From the NCBI GenBank assembly GCA_029557395.1, contig JAKQIK010000021.1, positions 1 through 6,042 on the forward strand: a stretch of 6,042 nucleotides of DNA. The letters run 5' to 3'. Numbering within the stretch: the stretch's first letter is position 1; each line of letters opens with the position of its first letter. The notes under the pieces were generated by a model that was given only the letters and a program-made list of their open reading frames with translations, made no database searches and was not told where the DNA came from. The DNA is from a bacterium (lineage in GTDB: Bacteria; Patescibacteriota; Saccharimonadia; Saccharimonadales; JACDBH01). Position numbers and translations under genes: made by a program. Below are positions 1 through 5,155 of this stretch, piece after piece.

Positions 1-375
1 ACTATCATTTGGTATTTGTGCCGGGCTAAGATTAAGAGTGATTTATTTTATAAAATTTTACTTATTATATTATTGGCTTGCGATATAGTTTTTGCAGCTA
101 CTAACGTTTTTTGGCAGCGCGGCATGGCTAGTAAAGCGGTCGCACTGTTCTTTGTACCAATTATTTCTGCTGGTCTTGCCAGAAGCAGAAGCCTAGTGTT
201 GGCCACCGCCTCTGTTTCGGCGGTTGCATATTCTATGGCGTCAGCCAGGTATTTTTATATGAATTATGGACAGGGTTACACGGTGGAGCTGTATGGAGAA
301 ATGTTCTTTTATTCATCATTATTCTTTATTGTAGCTTTTTTGATGATGATAAGTTTTCGCCGAGCACCAGATTAG
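1..375 (+). CDS. Multi-pass membrane protein, C-terminal part (5' partial)
   Basis: The frame is open from the first base of the window to the TAG at 373-375, giving 124 visible residues. A TTG at 16 could formally start it, but no ribosome site precedes it and the frame continues upstream, so I treat it as cut by the window edge. Four hydrophobic stretches are visible: KILLIILLACDIVFAA, AVALFFVPIISAGLA, LVLATASVSAVAYSMA, and a last one around MFFYSSLFFIVAFLMM. They are separated by short basic or tyrosine-rich loops (ARSRS; RYFYMNYGQGYTVELYGE), and the protein ends with a short basic cytoplasmic-looking tail, SFRRAPD. No catalytic motif is visible. The arrangement recalls the membrane-sensing part of some histidine kinases, but no kinase domain follows, so function is unknown. 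Its stop overlaps the rarA stop by 4 bp in convergent orientation, with no room for a separate terminator. Confidence 0.75.
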   Translation, partial: TIIWYLCRAKIKSDLFYKILLIILLACDIVFAATNVFWQRGMASKAVALFFVPIISAGLARSRSLVLATASVSAVAYSMASARYFYMNYGQGYTVELYGEMFFYSSLFFIVAFLMMISFRRAPD

Positions 376-1550
376 TCAAACAAGTTTAATCCACTAATCT
401 CTTCAGGCAAGAAACCTCCCTTTGGGCAGTATTCAGCTTGCCATTTGTAGTCTTTGTTATACCCTAGGTCTTTCATTAGTTTAGTAGGTGCGTTTCTTAA
501 GGTCAGTGGGATCTTTAGGTTAGGATATTCACTGGCAATACTTAGAGCTTTATTCATGGCGTCAGTGACAGCTCTTGATTTTTTGGCCTTTGCCAGTACA
601 ATTGCACAGTGAAATAAATTGTACTGACATTCAGGCATACCAATTCTCTCTACAGCTTGAAATGTTGATACTGCTAGATTTAACGCTGGTGACGCAGCTA
701 TTCCAATGTCTTCAGAGGCAAAAATAATCATTCTGCGTGCAATGAATTTTGGATCTTCGCCAGCACGTAACATCCTGGCAAGATAATAAAGCGTTGCATT
801 TGCATCGGAGCCACGCATTGATTTGATAAAGGCGCTAATAGTGTCGAAGTGTTTATCTCCGTGTTTGTCATAGCTCGGTAATCTTGTCTGCGAGGCTCGC
901 TCTATATCAGATTGTTCAATTTGCTTACCTTTGCTGATATTTGAGGCTATTTCTAATGTACTTAGCGCCATCCTTGCGTCACCACTTGATAGTTTGCTGA
1001 TTAACTTTAGATTTTGGAGAGTAATAGATTTGTCGGGGATTGAACTGGAGGCACGTTTTAGTATTTTAATCATATTTTTTTCATCAATAGGTTCAAGTAC
1101 AATAACTTTACTCCTACTTAGCAAAGGAGATATTACTTCAAAGCTTGGATTTTCTGTGGTAGCTCCAATCAAGCTAATAATTCCATTTTCGACATATGGC
1201 AAAAAAGCATCTTGCTGGCTTTTGTTAAAACGATGTATTTCATCGACAAAAAGAACTGTTTGCTGGCCAAGCCGTTGGTTTATTTTGGCATCATCAATGA
1301 CCTTCATGATGTCTTTTTTGGTAGCGCTTACTGCACTTAGTTCAACGAATTCGACATTAACGCGATTGGCTATGATTCGTGCCAATGTTGTTTTGCCACT
1401 TCCTGGAGGTCCCCAAAATATCACCGAAAAGGGTCGCTCACTAGCAAGTATGTCTGAGACAATACCATTTTTTCCGACAATATGATCTTGACCGTATACT
1501 TGGTCAATCGATTTTGGCCTAATTTTTTCAGCTAACGGTACAAGGCTCAT
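372..1550 (-). CDS. rarA: Replication-associated recombination protein A (RarA/MgsA), AAA+ ATPase
   Basis: A 392-residue cytoplasmic AAA+ ATPase of the clamp-loader-like RarA/MgsA/WRNIP1 family, which acts at stalled or damaged replication forks. Visible motifs are the N-terminal PLAEKIRP and GQDHIVG signature (residues 5-26), Walker A GPPGSGKTT (47-55), Walker B VLFVDEIHRF (99-108), sensor 1 GATTENP (129-135), a candidate arginine finger in LLSRS (143-147) and sensor 2 GDAR (190-193). The family-typical YDKHGDKHFDTISAFIKS stretch (227-244) and ARRMIIFASEDIG (271-283) lead into the C-terminal tetramerisation region, which ends with APTKLMKDLGY and FLPEEISG. At 392 residues it is shorter than E. 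coli RarA (about 447); the trimming seems to lie in the C-terminal part, and all ATPase motifs are intact. The ATG at 1550 is supported by the conserved N-terminus. It overlaps the preceding stop as TAATG, so translation is probably coupled. No own promoter was seen. Confidence 0.95.
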   Translation of the reverse strand: MSLVPLAEKIRPKSIDQVYGQDHIVGKNGIVSDILASERPFSVIFWGPPGSGKTTLARIIANRVNVEFVELSAVSATKKDIMKVIDDAKINQRLGQQTVLFVDEIHRFNKSQQDAFLPYVENGIISLIGATTENPSFEVISPLLSRSKVIVLEPIDEKNMIKILKRASSSIPDKSITLQNLKLISKLSSGDARMALSTLEIASNISKGKQIEQSDIERASQTRLPSYDKHGDKHFDTISAFIKSMRGSDANATLYYLARMLRAGEDPKFIARRMIIFASEDIGIAASPALNLAVSTFQAVERIGMPECQYNLFHCAIVLAKAKKSRAVTDAMNKALSIASEYPNLKIPLTLRNAPTKLMKDLGYNKDYKWQAEYCPKGGFLPEEISGLNLFD

Positions 1551-2311
1551 TAGTCCTTGAGCTCTTGTTTTAAGTAATCTTTAATGTCATCATCTGTAAC
1601 TTTTTTTGTTGGTGTAGGCTCTGATATGGAAACGGTCTTATATTCAAAAATAGTATTCTCAGTAATATTGTCTGAAGTTGATAGGATTTTTTGTGTTAAA
1701 AATTGCTGATTATCAAACCATAGATAGGTTACTTGATTATCATTAGATATTTTGTATTTATAGCAGGCGAGAGGTCCGCATGGTTCCTGACCTTCGTAAT
1801 GGTAGTTCTCTTTGAATTCTTTTGTATCCTGGCTTGTTTCACTCTTAAAGTCATATTTGACGCCAAAATCATTCTCGGCTGTATCCGGAGCCTCGTAGTA
1901 GGCCCAGATCGAATCCTGGTAATCTTTGATATAAGTCTTGTTGCCTATGATGATCGTAGCATCAACCTCTTTTTGCCCTTCATGACTTATAGATTTATAT
2001 CGATCCACAGATTCAAGCTCAATAACAGTAGTAGATATTTCTGGATTATCTTTTTTTGTGGTTGTTATTGTCATAATACGACTTTTATTGTTGCTAGTCT
2101 CATTGGCAGACGCATAGCTACACAAGTTTTCGTCTTTAATCAATTGTTTACAAGCATCAAGTGTAGTCATATTGGAGAGTTCGGCAGTTTGCCTAACTCT
2201 CCTTGTAGCGGTAACTATACTGCCCATAATAATGAAAACAATAAATAGTATGATAACAATCACATGGGGTTGTCTAACAAAATCTCGCCAAGTAGTATCC
2301 CTTGCACTCAT
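1550..2311 (-). CDS. Membrane-anchored extracytoplasmic protein, four-cysteine paralogue 2
   Basis: I do not recognise a named family. The preferred ATG at 2311 gives 253 residues. A short N-terminal tail (MSARDTTWRDFVRQPH) is followed by one strong membrane segment (VIVIILFIVFIIMGSIVTA, about residues 17-35) and a basic RRVR. The remainder is a polar, beta-rich-looking domain, presumably outside the cell. Key features are a Cys pair spaced by nine residues (C54, C64), a later CGPLAC (C178-C183) in GQEPCGPLACYKY, then TYLWFD and SISEPTP near the end. The same landmarks occur in the same order in the protein at 2391-3122, so the two are paralogues. The organisation resembles LolA/LppX-like lipid- or lipoprotein-binding domains, but that is speculation. 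A GTG at 2338 would add nine residues, but a TATAAT box lies downstream of it, so ATG 2311 is favoured. The gene ends in TAATG with rarA. Confidence 0.8.
   Translation of the reverse strand: MSARDTTWRDFVRQPHVIVIILFIVFIIMGSIVTATRRVRQTAELSNMTTLDACKQLIKDENLCSYASANETSNNKSRIMTITTTKKDNPEISTTVIELESVDRYKSISHEGQKEVDATIIIGNKTYIKDYQDSIWAYYEAPDTAENDFGVKYDFKSETSQDTKEFKENYHYEGQEPCGPLACYKYKISNDNQVTYLWFDNQQFLTQKILSTSDNITENTIFEYKTVSISEPTPTKKVTDDDIKDYLKQELKD
1553..1558 (-). promoter_or_regulatory. Ribosome binding site for rarA inside the preceding gene
   Basis: On the minus strand AAGGAC sits just upstream of TAATG, inside the last codons of the preceding gene. The gap from AAGGA to the ATG is only about 3 nt, which is short. 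That fits re-initiation by ribosomes finishing the upstream gene better than independent initiation. Confidence 0.5.
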
Positions 2312-2320
2312 AGCACTACT

Positions 2321-2352
2321 ATTATACGCGAAAACCACTTAAGTTCACTTAA
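2321..2352 (-). promoter_or_regulatory. Internal promoter for the second paralogue and rarA, nearly leaderless
   Basis: On the minus strand a perfect -10 box TATAAT occupies 2326-2321. Transcription would start about 7 nt later, near 2314, leaving only about 3 nt before the ATG at 2311. No Shine-Dalgarno sequence precedes that ATG. The -35 position (about 2349-2343) is a poor match to TTGACA but is covered by two copies of TTAAGTG (see the repeat entry), so an activator could be required. The box explains why the second paralogue and rarA could be expressed apart from the first gene. Confidence 0.5.
2336..2352 (-). repeat. Tandem 7-bp direct repeat over the -35 region (candidate operator)
   Basis: Reading the minus strand, TTAAGTG (2352-2346) is repeated exactly as TTAAGTG (2342-2336) with AAC between, a period of 10 bp or one helical turn. 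The downstream copy ends 9 bp before the TATAAT box. Tandem direct repeats at one-turn spacing over a weak -35 are typical of OmpR/PhoB-type activator sites. Whether this is a real operator is inference, since the DNA is AT-rich. Confidence 0.35.
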
Positions 2353-2381
2353 TTTTGTAAATACTAGTATAACTGGCCAAT

Positions 2382-2398
2382 ACCTATTTTCTATAGGT
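2382..2398 (-). other. Small hairpin spanning the stop codon of the first paralogue
   Basis: ACCTAT and ATAGGT form a perfect 6-bp stem around a 5-nt loop. The minus-strand stop TAG (2393-2391) lies at the stem-loop boundary. No run of T follows on the minus strand (ATTGGCC comes next), so it is not a standard intrinsic terminator. It could protect the 3' end, weaken read-through into the second paralogue, or be chance. Confidence 0.3.
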
Positions 2399-3122
2399 TT
2401 CCGGGAACATTATCCATGCCTGGCATTTCTTGGACTGGAGATGGCTCACTGATGTTGACGTCTTGATAAGAAATATTCATCGTCATAGTCCCACCGTCAT
2501 AGCTACCTTCGACTTTGCGCAACTTATGCTCTTTGGTATCTATCCATACAAAAGTTGTAGCTGAAGTCCCATCATCGTTCTTGCTTGACACCTCGTATTT
2601 TATACATGTCATAGGTCCACAAGCTTCTTGTCCAATCCGCTTGTAGCGTTCGTCCAAATTTTCTTGGTCTTTGAGGTCTAGATCATTTACAACATCACTG
2701 CCCGAGATCGAACTAGAGTCGGGCAATGACATCTTGTACCAAGCTTGGTCCATTTTTGTATAGGTACTACCATTTAGGGTTATCATATTTAGCTGGTCGC
2801 TTTCTATCTTGGTATTGCCCTTACCGTCTGATGATAGGGTCATCTTTGATTCTTTGCCGTCTTTTGTACTGACTATCTCAGCAACGTAAGGCTGAGATGA
2901 AAAATTACTAGTGTTGGCGACAAAATGACAAAAGTCCTCGTCGCTAATTTTACTACAGTCGGCCGAGGCCATCTGAGAAGATTCAGCAGAGTTGTCTGTA
3001 GTCTCTGAGTTGTTTTGATTGCGATTAAGTAGAAGATAAGCTGATCCGGCGCCGATAGCTACGATTGCAACTAAGATAGCGATAATAAGTGATTTGTTTG
3101 GGGCGTTTTTTGCTTTTACCAT
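2391..3122 (-). CDS. Membrane-anchored extracytoplasmic protein, four-cysteine paralogue 1
   Basis: A 243-residue protein of no recognised named family. A basic N-terminus (MVKAKNAPNKS) precedes one membrane segment (LIIAILVAIVAIGAGSAYLLL, about residues 12-32). A low-complexity Asn/Ser/Thr/Glu linker (33-54) leads to an extracytoplasmic domain. The domain carries C56 and C65 (eight residues apart), a SKMTLSSDGKGNTKIES stretch, TYTKMDQAWYKM (120-131), then GQEACGPMTCIKYEV (164-178, with C168 and C173), TFVWID (190-195) and VNISEPSP (222-229). These match the neighbouring protein at 1550-2311 in order and spacing. The four conserved cysteines could form two disulfides outside the cell. The C56 context (ASADC) is not a lipobox, so membrane anchoring is by the N-terminal helix. 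The start is well supported: AGGAGG lies 8 nt before the ATG, and a good promoter lies further upstream. It is the first gene of the leftward cluster. Confidence 0.85.
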   Translation of the reverse strand: MVKAKNAPNKSLIIAILVAIVAIGAGSAYLLLNRNQNNSETTDNSAESSQMASADCSKISDEDFCHFVANTSNFSSQPYVAEIVSTKDGKESKMTLSSDGKGNTKIESDQLNMITLNGSTYTKMDQAWYKMSLPDSSSISGSDVVNDLDLKDQENLDERYKRIGQEACGPMTCIKYEVSSKNDDGTSATTFVWIDTKEHKLRKVEGSYDGGTMTMNISYQDVNISEPSPVQEMPGMDNVPGNL

Positions 3123-3130
3123 AAATTATT

Positions 3131-3136
3131 CCTCCT
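3131..3136 (-). promoter_or_regulatory. Strong ribosome binding site for the first paralogue
   Basis: A full AGGAGG on the minus strand (3136-3131), followed by AA, stands 8 nt before the ATG at 3122. It is the best Shine-Dalgarno sequence in the window and fixes that start. It contrasts with the second paralogue, which has none. Confidence 0.85.
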
Positions 3137-3155
3137 ATATAAACTTATGCTAATT

Positions 3156-3184
3156 ATTCTACTTATTTTATCTCCATGAAGCAA
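3156..3184 (-). promoter_or_regulatory. Sigma70-type promoter for the leftward cluster
   Basis: On the minus strand the -35 TTGCTT (3184-3179) is followed after exactly 17 bp by the -10 TAGAAT (3161-3156), five of six matches to TATAAT. Transcription would begin near 3149, giving a leader of about 27 nt that contains the AGGAGG site. Confidence 0.6.
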
Positions 3185-3217
3185 TATCCATACACCAATC
3201 AGATACAGTAATAATTT

Positions 3218-3245
3218 TTGCTTTTTAGTGAATTTATGCTAAAAT
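3218..3245 (+). promoter_or_regulatory. Sigma70-type promoter for typA with extended -10
   Basis: TTGCTT (3218-3223) and TAAAAT (3240-3245) are separated by 16 bp, with a TGC directly before the -10 box (extended -10 form). The predicted start near 3252 leaves a leader of about 35 nt before the typA ATG. The -35 hexamer is identical to that of the divergent promoter on the other strand. Confidence 0.55.
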
Positions 3246-3286
3246 ATATTAAAGTTTTTAGCAAATAAATAAAGTCAGGTATATTA

Positions 3287-5122
3287 ATGATTAATGGTGC
3301 TCAAGATCCGTCGAAAATCCGTAATATTGCAGTAATAGCTCATGTTGATCATGGCAAAACTACCTTGGTTGACGGACTCCTCAAGCAGTCCAAAACTTTT
3401 CGGGATAATCAAGCCGAGATGAGCCAAGAGCTAATCATGGATAGTGGTGATCAAGAAAAAGAACGAGGTATTACTATTACTGCCAAGATTACTGCAGTAC
3501 AACATGGTGATTATAGAATAAACATTATCGATACACCGGGCCATGCTGATTTTAGTGGAGAGGTTGAACGCACACTGAATATGGCAGATGGCTGTTTGTT
3601 AATTGTTGACGCACAGGAAGGCCCAATGCCACAGACAAAGTTTGTGCTGTCCAAAGCTTTGGCAGGTGGGCTAAAGCCAATTGTAATCATAAATAAAATC
3701 GACAAAGACGGCCGACGACTAGGTGAGGTGGAAGATGAGCTAGCTGACTTGTTTTTGGAATTGGCTATTGATGAAGATCAACTTCATTATCCTATCTACT
3801 ATGCAATAGGACGTTCTGGTAAATCTTGGTCGGACGTGCCAGCTAACACTGAGGTAGACGCAGATTTGGAACCGGTATTTGACGCAATTATCTCCAAGGT
3901 GCCAGCTCCAAATGTTGATCAAAATAAACCATTTCAAATGTTAATAAACGCACTAACCTGGGATAATTACAAAGGAAAGTACGCCATTGGTCGTATCACT
4001 AGAGGATCTGTTAAGCCTGGTGATACAGTTGTGTTGTGTAAAAAAGATGGTAGCCAAGTGAAGTCCAAGGTCGACAATGTATTTATGAGCCATGGAGTTA
4101 GCAAGTTTGAAGTGCCTGCGGGTGTAGCTGGTGATATTGTTCAGCTGACAGGTGTAAATGAGGCTCAGATAGGCGAGACAATTGCAGACGCAACGAACCC
4201 AGAAGCACTACCAGTACTAGAGGTAGAAGCGCCAACGCTCAGGATTTATCTTGGTCCAAATACTAGTCCATTCAAGGGTACGGAGGGTGAATTTAATACA
4301 AGCCGCCAGATAAAAGAAAGACTGGATAAAGAATTAGAGACTAATGTTGGCCTTAGGGTAGAAGAAGATGGAATCGGTTTTACTGTATCGGGCAGAGGAG
4401 AACTGCATCTATCCGTACTTATTGAAACTATGAGGCGTGAAGGTTACGAATTTGAAGTTGGTCGCCCACAAGTTGTTACCCATGAAGAAGAAGGCAAGAT
4501 AATGGAGCCTGTTGATGAAATCATGATTGAAGTTCCAGCTGAACACGTCGGTGCAGTACAGATGGAGCTGGGCGCTCGTCGAGCAGTATTGAAAGAACAA
4601 TCTAGTAGTAATAAAGGTGGCACTAAGTTGGTTTATGAAATGCCGACTAGGACTGCCCTCGGCATGAGAAATATACTACTAACCAATACAAAAGGCACGA
4701 TAATAATGAATACTCTGCCTGCTGGTTTTCAGACTATGGGAGCTGAACTTCAGCAGCTTAGAAATGGTGTGTTGATAGCTTTTGAGACCGGTACAAGTAC
4801 ACCTTATGCGTTACAGAATGTAGAAGACAGAGGAATCTGCTTCATAAATCCGGCTGAAAAAGTTTATGCTGGTCAAATCATCGGTCTAAATACGCGTCAA
4901 GAAGATATGGAGATAAATGTTTGTAAGGCAAAGCAGTTGACGAATATGCGCAGTAAGTCAAGTGATGGTACAGTACAATTAACGCCACCTACTATCATGA
5001 GTCTAGAGCAGTGTTTGGACTTTATCGAAAACGATGAGCTACTTGAAGTAACTCCAAAATCACTACGTTTACGCAAGAAAGAGCTCAATCCAAATTTGCG
5101 TAAACGTGCATCAAAAAAGTAA
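3287..5122 (+). CDS. typA: Translational GTPase TypA/BipA
   Basis: A 611-residue GTPase of the EF-G/LepA/TypA group, normal length for TypA/BipA. This family binds the 70S ribosome and is linked in other bacteria to ribosome assembly at low temperature and to stress adaptation. The G motifs are intact: AHVDHGKTT (18-26), the switch region EKERGITI (57-64), DTPGHADF (82-89) and NKID (136-139), with YAIGRSG as the likely G5. Domain II contains MLINALTWDNYKGKYAIGRI. Domain III has GRGELHLSVLIETMRREGYE (about 369-388), and the TypA-specific C-terminal domain ends with KQLTNMRS, LTPP and EVTPKSLRLRKKELNPN followed by a basic tail. The residues usually read as PSRGLIGF are PTRTALGM here (about 453-460), a divergence from the common form. 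The ATG at 3287 follows a weak AGG about 7 nt upstream, and the N-terminal conservation supports it. It appears to be a single-gene transcript, divergent from the leftward cluster. Confidence 0.96.
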   Translation: MINGAQDPSKIRNIAVIAHVDHGKTTLVDGLLKQSKTFRDNQAEMSQELIMDSGDQEKERGITITAKITAVQHGDYRINIIDTPGHADFSGEVERTLNMADGCLLIVDAQEGPMPQTKFVLSKALAGGLKPIVIINKIDKDGRRLGEVEDELADLFLELAIDEDQLHYPIYYAIGRSGKSWSDVPANTEVDADLEPVFDAIISKVPAPNVDQNKPFQMLINALTWDNYKGKYAIGRITRGSVKPGDTVVLCKKDGSQVKSKVDNVFMSHGVSKFEVPAGVAGDIVQLTGVNEAQIGETIADATNPEALPVLEVEAPTLRIYLGPNTSPFKGTEGEFNTSRQIKERLDKELETNVGLRVEEDGIGFTVSGRGELHLSVLIETMRREGYEFEVGRPQVVTHEEEGKIMEPVDEIMIEVPAEHVGAVQMELGARRAVLKEQSSSNKGGTKLVYEMPTRTALGMRNILLTNTKGTIIMNTLPAGFQTMGAELQQLRNGVLIAFETGTSTPYALQNVEDRGICFINPAEKVYAGQIIGLNTRQEDMEINVCKAKQLTNMRSKSSDGTVQLTPPTIMSLEQCLDFIENDELLEVTPKSLRLRKKELNPNLRKRASKK

Positions 5123-5139
5123 CTCTAGCAATTATGCTA
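5113..5139 (-). terminator. Weak intrinsic-terminator candidate between the convergent genes
   Basis: TAGCA and TGCTA form a 5-bp stem with a 4-nt loop (5126-5139). Reading leftward it is followed, after about 7 nt, by six T (complement of the A run at 5113-5118, inside the last typA codons), which suits the surface-protein gene ending at 5156. The stem is short and AT-rich and the T run is displaced, so the call is weak. In the typA direction no clear T run follows. Confidence 0.3.
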
Positions 5140-5155
5140 CTTCAGATTTCTATGG

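Noticed and set aside
931..1485. Open frame of 184 residues on the plus strand
   Set aside because: It lies wholly antisense to the conserved ATPase core of rarA and has no recognisable domain. It is a shadow frame.
1733..2248. Open frame of 171 residues on the plus strand
   Set aside because: It is antisense to the second four-cysteine paralogue, whose coding frame is supported by the matching neighbour.
2312..2338. GTG at 2338 as the start of the second paralogue
   Set aside because: It has no Shine-Dalgarno sequence and would lie upstream of the TATAAT box. The ATG at 2311 fits the predicted transcript and a normal short cytoplasmic tail.
2945..2970. Lipoprotein lipobox at C56 of the first paralogue
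   Set aside because: The residues before the Cys (MASAD) are not a lipobox, and the Cys is over 20 residues past the membrane helix. It matches a structural Cys in the paralogue.
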